Below, piece after piece: positions 8,668 through 18,166 of a stretch of DNA of 64,000 bases. Made by a program: the position numbers and the translations under genes. The notes beneath the pieces were generated by a model that ran no database searches, had not been told where the DNA came from, and worked only from the letters and a program-made list of their open reading frames with translations. Numbering within the stretch: the stretch's first letter is position 1; every line of letters starts with the position of its first letter. Source of the DNA: an uncultured Flavobacteriales bacterium (GTDB lineage Bacteria > Bacteroidota > Bacteroidia > Flavobacteriales_D > Crocinitomicaceae); assembly GCA_903823565.1 (NCBI GenBank), contig CAIJTF010000070.1, positions 1-64,000 on the forward strand, in the 5' to 3' direction.

Positions 8668-11277
8668 ATGAAAGATTTAGTCCGAATCGTATTTTATTGT
8701 TTTAACCTGGTTCTGTCGACGGCATATGCTCAATCCATCGGAGGCGTTGTGAATGCCTATGTTGCGGTAACGTCAATTAATCAAAATGGCGTCAACGTTA
8801 CCTCTTCTCAAGGGTTTAGTGTTGGCGATAAGGTACTGCTGATTCAAATGAAAGGGGCAACGATTTCCGCAGGTAATAATGCTACATTCGGGCAAATACA
8901 ATCGTATGGAGATGCGGGAAACTTTGAATTTACGAATATTTCCTCCATTAATGGGAACGCCATAACCTTCACCCAAAATTTATGTAAATCCTTTTCAGTT
9001 AATGGATTTGTTCAGCTCATCCGAGTTCCCGTTTACAATCAAGCTACCATCACTTCTTTACTGACAGGGCAGGTATGGAATGGATCTACGGGAGGGGTTG
9101 TTGCCATTGAAGCTACTTCGAGTATTATATTCAATGCGAATCTTTCGGTTCAAGGCCTAGGATTCAATGGAGGGGCATGGACTACAGGATTTTTTGCCTG
9201 TGGAGATATGAATTATGCTAATTCTGGTAACGTATCCGGAAAAAAAGGAGAAGGTATTGTTGCTGCTCCCTTAAATTTGGATGGGAATCGCGCCCCATTA
9301 GCGAACGGGGGAGGTGGATCCAACTCGGGTAATCCCGGAGCGGGCGGCGGATCCAATGGGGGCGCCGGAGGAAGAGGGGGAAATGAATTTTATGGTTGGT
9401 GTACCCTGAACGCCTCATTCGGTATGGGAGGCTATCCTTTGAATTATTCGAGTTACAGAGCCTTTTTGGGCGGCGGCGGCGGCGGCGGATACCGGGACAA
9501 TGGTCTCAATTGTACGAATGGTTCTAGAGGTGGGGGCATCGTTTTTCTTATTTCACCCACCATAAACGGAAATAATTTTCAAGTCATCGCTTCAGGGGCT
9601 AATGTTATTGGAAATACAGATTCTGAGGGTGCTGGAGGAGGCGGTGCAGGCGGATGCGTTTATTTATTGACGTCAAGTGTTTTATCGCCACTCGCGGTGG
9701 ATGTGAAAGGAGGTAATGGAGGAAATATTTTTAGTACCCTTTGGTCTTCTGCCTGTCACGGTCCCGGCGGGGGTGGGGGCGGGGGCGCTATTGTTTTTCA
9801 GCAATCGGCAATTCCTCCTAATGTTAATCCAATTTTGAATGGTGGAGCGTCTGGTTCTGTGCTTCATACTGGCCCTGCTTGTGCAGGAACCCCTCATGGG
9901 GCGCAACCGGGAGCTGTCGGAATTTTGGTACCGAATTATGTTACGCCCGGAAATCCTGTTACGATGACCCTTGGTCCGGACACCACCCTTTGTTTAAATT
10001 CAACGATTACCTTACAACCGGATACTCTGTTTGCATCTTATACTTGGAGTAATGGGGCGATTACACCAACGATTACCGTTGGTATTTCGGGTATTTATTG
10101 GTTGGAAGTTCCTAGTGGTTGTGGTGTCACGCGCGATTCGATTTACGTAGGTATTCAACCCGACACCTTATCGGTGGGCCCGGATATTTTCCATTGCCTT
10201 GGGGATTCTACTCTGGTAGTTGGCCCGAACAATTATCAGAGTTATCAATGGTCAACGGGTGAAATAGGCAATATGGTTTGGCTCTCAAGTCCAGGCATAT
10301 TTACGTTGACAACAATTGATGCCCTTGGGTGTGTTTCGGTAGATAGCCTGTCTGTATCCTATTATTTCCCTGATACTACATTGATTAATGCGGCGATTTG
10401 TTCTGATACCTTCTTACTTTTCCATGGACAGATGCTTACCGCTTCTGGCAACTACACCTGGAATGGTCAAAACCAGTACGGATGTGATTCTACTGTTACC
10501 ATAGATTTATTGGTGAATCAAATACCCATAATAAGTGCCTTGGATACCGTGATTTGTGCAAATGAATGTGTCTCGCTTTATGCTACGGGTGCTCAAGGGT
10601 ATGTATGGGCTAATGCGTTAGAATTTGGACCACAAAATAGCGTTTGCCCTTCGGTAGCTTCAACCTATTCCGTTTACGGAATTGATAGCGTTGGTTGTAT
10701 TTCAATGCCCGAACTCGCGTCAATACAAATCGAGCCAATGTACCCTCCTAATTTTAGCGTGAACCCAATGCAAGTAGAATTGAGTGATCCGAACATCAAC
10801 ATTTCGAACGAGGTTCATCCGAACCATGCTTATGTTTGGAACTTATTGGGAAATTTATTTTCTAGCAATGAGCCTTCGTTTACTTACCAATTACCCTTTC
10901 AAGAGGGGTCGTATCCCATAACCCTCTATGTTACAAACGATTTGGGGTGTTCCGATACCAGTACCCTTTATATTACCATTAACAATACCCTTTCCGTGTA
11001 TATTCCGAATACCTTTACACCTGATGGCGAGGAACATAATGATGTGTTTATTCCTGTTTTTTCACCAGGGTTTACTCCTGTTGATTATGCATTTACCATT
11101 TTCAACCGTTGGGGTGAAGTGGTCTTTGTTTCCTTTGATCAAGACCGAGGGTGGGACGGAACCTTCGGTGGTATTCTTCCCTGCCAAGTGGGAGTGTATA
11201 CCTACCGATTATCCTTCAAATCGTCCGATGGAGGAATTAGCGATGCGCTGGTCGGTTTTGTTAATTTAATTCATTAA
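8668..11277 (+). CDS. glycine-rich surface protein with T9SS type B (CHU_C) sorting domain
   Basis: Secreted protein of 869 residues. Signal peptide about 1-21 (ending AYAQ); a beta-rich N-terminal region (about 25-190); a Gly-rich stretch (about 205-410) with several runs of five to eight glycines; repeats with VGPDIFHCLGDS-type Cys motifs (about 430-720); a PKD-like stretch; and a C-terminal gliding-motility-associated (CHU_C, type B) domain with IPNTFTPDGEEHND, FNRWGEVVF and GVYTYRL. The C-terminus predicts export by T9SS and attachment to the surface. The gene is followed without gap by the next T9SS protein (TAA directly before ATG at 11278). The function of the body is not recognisable; an adhesin-like role is inferred. 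Confidence 0.88.
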   Translation: MKDLVRIVFYCFNLVLSTAYAQSIGGVVNAYVAVTSINQNGVNVTSSQGFSVGDKVLLIQMKGATISAGNNATFGQIQSYGDAGNFEFTNISSINGNAITFTQNLCKSFSVNGFVQLIRVPVYNQATITSLLTGQVWNGSTGGVVAIEATSSIIFNANLSVQGLGFNGGAWTTGFFACGDMNYANSGNVSGKKGEGIVAAPLNLDGNRAPLANGGGGSNSGNPGAGGGSNGGAGGRGGNEFYGWCTLNASFGMGGYPLNYSSYRAFLGGGGGGGYRDNGLNCTNGSRGGGIVFLISPTINGNNFQVIASGANVIGNTDSEGAGGGGAGGCVYLLTSSVLSPLAVDVKGGNGGNIFSTLWSSACHGPGGGGGGGAIVFQQSAIPPNVNPILNGGASGSVLHTGPACAGTPHGAQPGAVGILVPNYVTPGNPVTMTLGPDTTLCLNSTITLQPDTLFASYTWSNGAITPTITVGISGIYWLEVPSGCGVTRDSIYVGIQPDTLSVGPDIFHCLGDSTLVVGPNNYQSYQWSTGEIGNMVWLSSPGIFTLTTIDALGCVSVDSLSVSYYFPDTTLINAAICSDTFLLFHGQMLTASGNYTWNGQNQYGCDSTVTIDLLVNQIPIISALDTVICANECVSLYATGAQGYVWANALEFGPQNSVCPSVASTYSVYGIDSVGCISMPELASIQIEPMYPPNFSVNPMQVELSDPNINISNEVHPNHAYVWNLLGNLFSSNEPSFTYQLPFQEGSYPITLYVTNDLGCSDTSTLYITINNTLSVYIPNTFTPDGEEHNDVFIPVFSPGFTPVDYAFTIFNRWGEVVFVSFDQDRGWDGTFGGILPCQVGVYTYRLSFKSSDGGISDALVGFVNLIH

Positions 11278-11367
11278 ATGAATAACTCAATTTTACTGCT
11301 AATTATGCATACCTACCACCCACGCAAAGCAACTTTTTGTCTATTTTTGGTGTCAACTGTAGGTCGC

Positions 11368-14300
11368 ATGAGTAAACTACTACTAATCCTTCTTATTTCC
11401 TTAGCTTATTTTACGGCTAACGCACAGTCTCCAACAGCAAATTTTACCGCGTTACCGCTTAGTGTTTGTGCCGGTGTTCCTGTGAACTTTACGTCTACTT
11501 CTACCACCAATGGAGGGCCTGCAATTACCCAATATTCATGGAATTTTGGTGATGGGGTCACCGTAACCACACAAAACCCCAACCATATTTTTACCAATGC
11601 AGGCACCTACACGGTTACGCTAGTGGTAACCAATGCCAATGGGGGAGTAGATTCCGAGGTAAAACCGAACTATATTACTGTATTGCCTTCACCCAATGTA
11701 GCGTTCAATCTTACCGGGTTAGGTTGTACCGTGCCCCTAACGGTAGGGTTCAATAATACCTCTTCGAGCGGCGCCAATTACACCTATGCTTGGAGTTTCG
11801 GAAATGGTCAAAACTCAACCGTACAGACGCCAGCTAATGTCACGTACAATACGGCAGGGAGTTATGCTGTTCAATTAACGGTTACCAATACCTCGAATGG
11901 CTGTGTTGCTTCCTTAACAGATTCCATTGTTGTTAGTAATTTTCAAGCGGGTATTAGTGCTCCAACCCTCGGTTGCGTAGGTACAGCTATTGCTTTTCAA
12001 GATAATTCTACGGCGGGTGCAAACGCTTGGAATTGGAATTTTGGAGGCCAGGGATCGAGTACCCAGCAGAACCCAAGTTTTACCTTTAATGCACCTGGAA
12101 CGTATACAGTAAGCCTTAATGCACAGAATACGGGTTCAGGATGCAGCTCGAATGCCCAACAACAAATTACCATTCAAAACAATGTCACTCCTTCCTTTAC
12201 TGCCAACCCCCTAACCAATTGTGCACCCTCCTCCGTGACGTTTAACAACACTACAGGCGTTCCCGGTACCTACACTTGGAATTTTGGGAACGGACAAACC
12301 TTTACGGGTACAAACCCTCCCCCTCAAGTGTACAATGCCAGTGGACAATACAATGTGTCTTTATCTGTTGCTACTGCGGCAGGCTGTACAGGAACTACCA
12401 CACAGAATAACTATATCAATATTGTAAACATTGAAGCGGGGTATATGGCAGATGAAACGGGTGGGTGCACCCCACATACCGTACAGTTTACGGATACTTC
12501 TTCCACTCCGAATCCCGCCAATCCAATCGTTTCATGGCAATGGAATTTTGGTAACGGCCAGACTTTCAATGGTCAAAATCCTCCGCCTCAAACCTATGTT
12601 CTTGGTTTGTATGATGTTACGCTGGTTGTTACCTCGCAGTCAGGTTGTATCGACACCATGTTTATTAATGATTACATCACTGTTGGTGATATCGATTTGG
12701 TTGATTTCACAGTAAGCCCCTTGGTTACTTGTGCGAAGGAGGACGTAAATTTCACCAATGGCACCATCATTTCTGCTCCTCATCAGCCCAATGAAGTAAC
12801 CTATTTTTGGGATTTTCAAGACGGAACATCAACTCAAGAAAACCCAACCCACCAATTTACTCAAGACACCGGATACATTTCGGTACAATTAATCGTCGAT
12901 TTTAGAGGGTGTAAGGATTCTATAACCATAGATTCTGCGGTTTATGTTCTAGCTCCAATTGCTAAGTTTACCCCTTCCTCTCAATTGATTTGTAATCCTG
13001 CTAACTTTCCAGTCAACATCACGTTTACCGACAACGCAATTCATGGTGAGCAACCTGACAATGTATACATGACCTGGGAATGGGGCGATGGCACGCCAAA
13101 TACCAACATCGGAAATGCCGTGTTAGATGGGGTTAATAATGGAAATACCTCCCATAGTTTTGCAACCTATGGTTCTTACACAGTGGAACAAGTCATCCAT
13201 AACTACACTACGGGATGCAGCGACAGCATCACTAAAACCATTAATATTTCTCAGTTATCGGCACAATTCACCATGTCCAATGATTCCGTGTGTAGAAACG
13301 ACAGCTTATTGCTCTTTGACGCAAGTACCACCTGGAACGCTCATCCATTAACCAATTGGGTCTATGCTATGGGGAATGGTCAAACCGTTACGAGCGGACC
13401 AAACCCAGCATACGTGTATACCACCCAAGGACTTTATAATATTACCTTAACGGTGACGAATAGCGTGGGTTGTACGGCACAGGTGATGCACCCCGTTAGG
13501 GTGCTTAATGTACCCTTTCCAATTATTTCAACGCTCGATGGTATAGGTTGTTCTCCTTTCCCCGTTACCTTTAACAACAGTTCAATGAACGTAGGAAACG
13601 GGATGCCCCTTGCTTATTTTGTGACAACCTTTTCTGATGACAGTTCATCGGTTACAACCAACAGTGTCAATCAACCGATTAATCATACATTCGTAGGAAA
13701 CGGAACCTATTATGCTACCATGATTGCGTATGATGTTTTTGGATGTGGATCTACCCCCGCTACCGTTCCCATCACCATAACAAAACCAACAGCAAGTTTC
13801 AATTTCCCAGCCGTTATTTGTAATCAAGACAGCGTAGCTACTTTCAACACTTCTACCGGGGTTGGTAACCTGTCCTATGCGTGGTATCTGAATAATCAAC
13901 CCATCGGAACAAGCCAAGATACAAGCGTATTTTTTACCGCTCCCAACCTTCCCTCCTCGGTTTTAAGTACGACTTTTAGCCTTTCCTTAATTGCGATAGA
14001 TTCCAACGGTTGTGAGGATACAGCGAACCAGGTCGTTACCGTTTCCCTTCCACATGCTATTCCCTACTATACTTTTTCTGGTGCGATTCAAAACGCAAAC
14101 GGTGAATACGATTGTCCTCCACTCTTTGGAAACTACCAAGATTCCTCGGAGGCATATGGAAACATAACCGCCTGGAATTGGATTTTTGGAAACGGAAACA
14201 GTTCAACCCTTCAAAATCCAAGCAATACGTTTGTGAACAATGGGGTTTTTGATTTAACCTTAGCCATTACCGATCAATATGGTTGTGTAGATGATACGGT

Positions 14301-15123
14301 GGTCAATGACTATGTGGCTATTGGTGGTCCCCAAGGGATCCCCGGCTTTGTACAGAATGTCAATATCTGTTCACAAGGGGCAATTTTTGTTGTACAAGCC
14401 CCCATGAATGTAGATAGTTTGATTTGGGATATGGGCGATGGGAACCAAGTACCGAACATGAATAATTTTCAGTATAATTATGAAACCCCAGGAACCTACG
14501 TGGCTTCCGTAACTCTTTTTAGTGCAGATGGTTGTGCCATTACTACCATATTGGATTCGGTAACGGTTTTCGACGACGGTTTAGATGCAAATTTTACAGC
14601 CACGCCAATGTTAGTTGATCAAAATGACCCGATTGTTTTTAATGATCAATCTACCTTTGTATCCAGTCCCATTGTGAGTTGGACTTGGGACCTTTCGGAT
14701 ACTGTTTACTCCGTAAACAATAACGCTGACCAAACTACGAGTTATGCGATAAGCGGCCCCTACACCATAACGTTGACCGTAGAGGATCAACAAGGATGTG
14801 AGGACTCATATACTTTGGTGGTAAATGTTAAAGACCCTGATTTAATTATTCCAAATGTTATCACACCAAACGGTGATGGAATAAACGACCTATTACATTT
14901 ATCAGAAGTATTTTTTAAGTCGTATAATGTTCAAATTTTCAATCGTTGGGGCCATCTGATCTATGAATTAATAAACCAAACGGGGTTGGCACTTTGGGAT
15001 GGAAAGACCGCTTCAGGGGATACCGTAACCGATGGGGTTTATTTCTACCGAGTGACGGGCGAGATGCTTGGAGGCACCATGGTAGATCGTTCCGGCTTTG
15101 TTACGGTAATAGACTCTGAATAA
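11368..15123 (+). CDS. multi-PKD-domain surface protein with T9SS type B sorting domain
   Basis: Large cell-surface protein (1251 residues from 11368) made mostly of tandem PKD domains, seen as repeated W.FG(D/N)G.....NP...Y...G.Y.V.L.V.. patterns, and ending in a CHU_C type B T9SS domain (IPNVITPNGDGINDLL, IFNRWGHLIYE, GVYFYRV). PKD domains form rigid Ig-like stalks, so an adhesin or filament function is likely. The reading frame is open from 11278, right after the previous stop, but the ATG at 11368 gives a textbook signal peptide (MSKLLLILLISLAYFTANAQ), so that start is preferred. It ends in a hairpin shared with the converging rnhA gene. Confidence 0.9.
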   Translation: MSKLLLILLISLAYFTANAQSPTANFTALPLSVCAGVPVNFTSTSTTNGGPAITQYSWNFGDGVTVTTQNPNHIFTNAGTYTVTLVVTNANGGVDSEVKPNYITVLPSPNVAFNLTGLGCTVPLTVGFNNTSSSGANYTYAWSFGNGQNSTVQTPANVTYNTAGSYAVQLTVTNTSNGCVASLTDSIVVSNFQAGISAPTLGCVGTAIAFQDNSTAGANAWNWNFGGQGSSTQQNPSFTFNAPGTYTVSLNAQNTGSGCSSNAQQQITIQNNVTPSFTANPLTNCAPSSVTFNNTTGVPGTYTWNFGNGQTFTGTNPPPQVYNASGQYNVSLSVATAAGCTGTTTQNNYINIVNIEAGYMADETGGCTPHTVQFTDTSSTPNPANPIVSWQWNFGNGQTFNGQNPPPQTYVLGLYDVTLVVTSQSGCIDTMFINDYITVGDIDLVDFTVSPLVTCAKEDVNFTNGTIISAPHQPNEVTYFWDFQDGTSTQENPTHQFTQDTGYISVQLIVDFRGCKDSITIDSAVYVLAPIAKFTPSSQLICNPANFPVNITFTDNAIHGEQPDNVYMTWEWGDGTPNTNIGNAVLDGVNNGNTSHSFATYGSYTVEQVIHNYTTGCSDSITKTINISQLSAQFTMSNDSVCRNDSLLLFDASTTWNAHPLTNWVYAMGNGQTVTSGPNPAYVYTTQGLYNITLTVTNSVGCTAQVMHPVRVLNVPFPIISTLDGIGCSPFPVTFNNSSMNVGNGMPLAYFVTTFSDDSSSVTTNSVNQPINHTFVGNGTYYATMIAYDVFGCGSTPATVPITITKPTASFNFPAVICNQDSVATFNTSTGVGNLSYAWYLNNQPIGTSQDTSVFFTAPNLPSSVLSTTFSLSLIAIDSNGCEDTANQVVTVSLPHAIPYYTFSGAIQNANGEYDCPPLFGNYQDSSEAYGNITAWNWIFGNGNSSTLQNPSNTFVNNGVFDLTLAITDQYGCVDDTVVNDYVAIGGPQGIPGFVQNVNICSQGAIFVVQAPMNVDSLIWDMGDGNQVPNMNNFQYNYETPGTYVASVTLFSADGCAITTILDSVTVFDDGLDANFTATPMLVDQNDPIVFNDQSTFVSSPIVSWTWDLSDTVYSVNNNADQTTSYAISGPYTITLTVEDQQGCEDSYTLVVNVKDPDLIIPNVITPNGDGINDLLHLSEVFFKSYNVQIFNRWGHLIYELINQTGLALWDGKTASGDTVTDGVYFYRVTGEMLGGTMVDRSGFVTVIDSE

Positions 15124-15138
15124 CCCTAGAGTAGGGTT
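15122..15138. terminator. hairpin at the convergent gene ends, candidate bidirectional terminator
   Basis: AACCCTA (15122-15128), loop GAG, TAGGGTT (15132-15138) is a perfect 7-bp stem. It contains part of the TAA stop of the PKD protein and the whole TAG stop of rnhA on the other strand. There is no long T run on either side, so a termination role is only inferred. Confidence 0.4.
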
Positions 15139-15590
15139 GTCTCATAACCCGCATCAATGGATAAATTGTTGGATAATGCCGCTTCTACCGCCATGGCATC
15201 ACAGCGTTCGTTTTGCGGATGACCGGCGTGCCCTTTAACCCAATGATAATGAAGGTTGAACCGAGGGTGTAATGCAAGGTATTTAATCCATAAATCAGCA
15301 TTTTTTTTCCCTTTAAACCCTTTTTTTTCCCAATTCCACACCCATTTTTGGGTAATAGACTCTATCACATATTTCGAATCCGAATAAACGTGAATGGGGT
15401 ATTGATTACTTTTTATTAAGGATAATGCCTCAATAACAGCCAATAATTCCATTCGGTTATTGGTGGTCAACCTAAATCCTTTTGAAACCTCTTTTTCCTT
15501 ATCCCCAAATTTTAATACAATGCCATAGCCACCAGGACCTGGATTTCCCCTAGAAGACCCGTCTGTGAATACTTCTACCTTATTTTCCAT
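15126..15590 (-). CDS. rnhA: ribonuclease HI
   Basis: RNase HI cleaves the RNA strand of RNA-DNA hybrids in the cytoplasm. At 154 residues the length is typical. The four catalytic acids are visible: FTDGSSRGNPGPGGYG (Asp near residue 10), NNRMELLAVIEAL (Glu near 48), VYSDSKYVI (Asp near 70) and NERCDAMA (Asp near 131). The motif WVKGHAGHPQNE precedes the last acid. It overlaps the 3' end of ruvC by 11 bases and the two probably form one transcript. Confidence 0.95.
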   Translation of the reverse strand: MENKVEVFTDGSSRGNPGPGGYGIVLKFGDKEKEVSKGFRLTTNNRMELLAVIEALSLIKSNQYPIHVYSDSKYVIESITQKWVWNWEKKGFKGKKNADLWIKYLALHPRFNLHYHWVKGHAGHPQNERCDAMAVEAALSNNLSIDAGYETTLL

Positions 15591-16146
15591 CTTTACGTAT
15601 GCGATGCGATTGATTTTGAACGAAGTTTTTCCATCCGGAGGCCTTTGATTTATTGTGTTCTCCTACCCCTTTCGAAAAGACATGGCAAACGGCAACGGCG
15701 AGCCCATCCGTAGCATCCAAATACTTAGGCATTTCTTCAAAACTGAGTAGCTTTTGCAGCATTGCAGCTACCTGCTCTTTGGATGCATTTCCATTGCTGG
15801 TAATGCTCTGCTTAATACGCCTTGGTGAATACTCTTCAAACGGAATGTTGTGTTGCAAACAGGAAGCTATGGCTACCCCTTGAGCCCGTCCAAGTTTTAA
15901 CATGGATTGAACATTTTTTCCAAAAAACGGAGCTTCAATGGCCATCTCATCGGGTTTATATTCTTGGATTAGGCCGTTGATTCGATCCAAAATGCGTTTA
16001 AGTTTATCGGGGTGATTTTCTAACTTATGCAATTGAATAACACCAAACGTCAAAAGGCGAAGTTGGCCTTTTACCTCATGAATAATCCCATACCCCATAA
16101 CCGTAGTACCTGGGTCAATTCCAAGAATAATCCTATCTTCAGCCAT
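15580..16146 (-). CDS. ruvC: crossover junction endodeoxyribonuclease RuvC
   Basis: Holliday junction resolvase working with RuvAB. The 188 residues include the catalytic acids in GIDPGTTVMGYG (Asp near 11), MAIEAPFFGKN (Glu near 72) and YLDATDGLAVAVCH (Asp near 144/147). The end, beyond about residue 155, is Lys/Ser rich. Its start codon is only five bases from the start of the divergent membrane protein gene, so its promoter must lie inside that gene. ruvA of the same complex is also in this window, in the sucA-sprA run, not adjacent. Confidence 0.95.
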   Translation of the reverse strand: MAEDRIILGIDPGTTVMGYGIIHEVKGQLRLLTFGVIQLHKLENHPDKLKRILDRINGLIQEYKPDEMAIEAPFFGKNVQSMLKLGRAQGVAIASCLQHNIPFEEYSPRRIKQSITSNGNASKEQVAAMLQKLLSFEEMPKYLDATDGLAVAVCHVFSKGVGEHNKSKASGWKNFVQNQSHRIRKDGK

Positions 16147-16151
16147 TCAAG

Positions 16152-17063
16152 ATGCAAAAGGATCATAAAACTAAACAAATAAAACCGATGCTGGGACTCC
16201 TTGCGAGATTTCTTTTATTGGGTACTTTGTTTTTTGTTTTGTATCAAGTACAACTGAAGGGTTTGCCTTTAATGAACCTTAGGGTAACAAAACCCCTGGT
16301 CTTGATTGGGGCAATTGGAGCAATTCCATTGAATCTTTGGTTAGATTGGAAGCGATTTCAAATCAGTTTGGATTCAGATTTAGGGCGCTTAGAACAAGGT
16401 AAAGCCTTTTTTCAGGGACTCATTGTTGGGTTTTTTACTCCTCAAATCGTAGCCTACACCCTAGGAAGAATGTCATTTAAAAACACAGCCCAAAATGGAT
16501 CAATAGTCCGTTCAGGTGCCTTAGCGGGAATGGCTCAGTTTCTTATAACGGTTGGGTTTGCAGGCTTTGGAGCCCTGTACTTGGAGAGCCTTTCTTCCCC
16601 TGTATATCTGATGGGATGGATGGCGGTCATTTGTGTCTTAATTGGAGTATATTGGAATGCGGAAACGTTTTTTTACCGAATTGCTCAATGGGTTGGGTTT
16701 GCCTTTTCTGCCCGCCCGCTTCCCCAAAAACAAAAAAAGTCCCTTCTTTTTTATTCCTTTTTACGTTACGCAGTGTTCTCGTTTCAATTTCATATGATCA
16801 ACGCCTCCTTAGGCGCCGCATTGGATTTAAAAGTACTAGCGGTATTAATGCTAAGCTATGGGCTTATCACCTTAGCACCATCGCTGCTATTTGGCAAAAT
16901 TATCGTTCGAGAGTCCATCGCGGTCGCTGTATTTGCCTACTACGGTTTATCAAAAGAAACAGTCTTTGTAACAGCTCTGTTGACATGGCTCATGAATGTA
17001 GTCATTCCGGTACTTTATGCAATACTAATCCTCAATAAGCGATGGAAAACATATTCTTCTTAG
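16152..17063 (+). CDS. integral membrane protein, LPG-synthase-TM-like (flippase-like)
   Basis: Polytopic membrane protein of 303 residues with about seven or eight hydrophobic segments. The pattern, including the short cytoplasmic stretch LDWKRFQISLD near residue 65 and GLIVGFFTPQIVAYTLGRM near 90, resembles the lysylphosphatidylglycerol synthase transmembrane (UPF0104/flippase-like) family. That family is often found beside glycosyltransferases, as here: the next gene is a GT2 enzyme overlapping by 22 bases. A role in envelope lipid or glycan handling is inferred from this context only. The start codon is five bases from the divergent ruvC start. Confidence 0.65.
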   Translation: MQKDHKTKQIKPMLGLLARFLLLGTLFFVLYQVQLKGLPLMNLRVTKPLVLIGAIGAIPLNLWLDWKRFQISLDSDLGRLEQGKAFFQGLIVGFFTPQIVAYTLGRMSFKNTAQNGSIVRSGALAGMAQFLITVGFAGFGALYLESLSSPVYLMGWMAVICVLIGVYWNAETFFYRIAQWVGFAFSARPLPQKQKKSLLFYSFLRYAVFSFQFHMINASLGAALDLKVLAVLMLSYGLITLAPSLLFGKIIVRESIAVAVFAYYGLSKETVFVTALLTWLMNVVIPVLYAILILNKRWKTYSS

Positions 17064-18136
17064 TAGGCTATGGATTGCTCTTGTTTTTAGTTATAGGATT
17101 AGGGCATAAGAGGGTTAGGAATAAAGCTAAAGATCAGCCAATGTCGCGGCTTTCGGTCCGCGATATAACGGTGATTATTCCTTTTAGAAACGAAAAAAAC
17201 AATTTGGAGAAGGTGATTAAATCATTGGATGCCCAGCGAATAAAGCCCGAACGCATTCTGTTTATTAATGACCATTCGGAGGATGAAGGGCCTTCGATTA
17301 TAGAGCAGTTTGATCATGGATTGACATTGGAAGTTCATTCCTTACCCAAGGACCGTTATGGTAAAAAGGAAGCGCTGAAATTGGGAATTACTTTAGCACG
17401 GACCCCTTGGATTCTCACTTTGGACGCTGACGTTTCCGTTTCCCATGAGTATATGGAAAATCTTCAATCCTTATCGGAAGCGGATATGTGGATTTTACCC
17501 GTGGTGGTTAAAGGATCGTCTTGGAGAAATTATTGGCAAGAGTGGGATGTTACCATGGCTAATGCGATCAACGTTGCCTGTTATGGTTGGTTCCGACCCC
17601 TTATGGCGAGTGGGGCAAATTTATTGTTTAAACGAAGCAGTTATCTAGCTGTTGGAATTGAACACCATGTCCACATAAGCAGTGGAGATGATATGTTTTT
17701 GTTGCGGGACTTTCGAATACAAGGAAAAGACATTAGGCTTTTTTCCGAACCAGAATTAGCCGTATACACCCATTGTAAAACCAGTTTTTTGACCTTTTTT
17801 AACCAACGCATGAGGTGGATTTCGAAATCCAGGGCGGTGAACGATCAATTGGCTAATCGTATTGGGGTTTTTCAATTCTTCTTGCAAACGGTGTTTTATG
17901 TCCTATTCGTTTTGAGTTTATGCCAATTAATGTTCTTAGAAGCGGGACTACTTTTTATTTGCAAAGTAGCCTTGGAAATGTACTTTTTTTACCCATACTT
18001 TGCCCGGTTTAAAAGGTTTAAATCGTGGGTATCCTTGCCTTTTTTTCATTGCATGTACCCGTTCTTAGTTGTGTCCTTCATTTTAGGATATTGGTTTTTT
18101 CAACCCCGTTGGAAGGGGCGAAGGGTAAAGGTATGA
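17042..18136 (+). CDS. family 2 glycosyltransferase, membrane-anchored
   Basis: Processive-type GT2 of 364 residues: one N-terminal membrane segment (about 4-20), the GT-A fold from about residue 40 (VIIPFRNEKNNLEKVI), the metal-binding LDADVSVS near 127, SGANLLFKR near 190, SGDDMFL near 215, the acceptor-site QRMRW near 258, and two or three C-terminal membrane helices (about 280-355). It would transfer a sugar to a lipid or polysaccharide on the inner face of the membrane; donor and acceptor are unknown. The 22-base overlap with the preceding membrane protein suggests the two work together. Confidence 0.88.
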   Translation: MENIFFLVGYGLLLFLVIGLGHKRVRNKAKDQPMSRLSVRDITVIIPFRNEKNNLEKVIKSLDAQRIKPERILFINDHSEDEGPSIIEQFDHGLTLEVHSLPKDRYGKKEALKLGITLARTPWILTLDADVSVSHEYMENLQSLSEADMWILPVVVKGSSWRNYWQEWDVTMANAINVACYGWFRPLMASGANLLFKRSSYLAVGIEHHVHISSGDDMFLLRDFRIQGKDIRLFSEPELAVYTHCKTSFLTFFNQRMRWISKSRAVNDQLANRIGVFQFFLQTVFYVLFVLSLCQLMFLEAGLLFICKVALEMYFFYPYFARFKRFKSWVSLPFFHCMYPFLVVSFILGYWFFQPRWKGRRVKV

Positions 18137-18155
18137 TTGGGGGCACTTTTTATTT

Positions 18156-18163
18156 TACCTTTG
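18156..18163 (+). promoter_or_regulatory. TACCTTTG, possible -7 element giving a near-leaderless mRNA
   Basis: TACCTTTG fits TAnnTTTG exactly and ends only three bases before the ATG at 18167. A TTG at 18137-18139 lies 16 bases upstream, a little short for a -33 element. If used, the transcript for the phosphatase gene would have almost no leader. Confidence 0.35.
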
Positions 18164-18166
18164 CAC

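Noticed and set aside
11278-11367. Start of the PKD protein directly after the previous stop
   Set aside because: The extra 30 residues have no signal-peptide form, while the ATG at 11368 begins a clear one. It remains possible as the true start.
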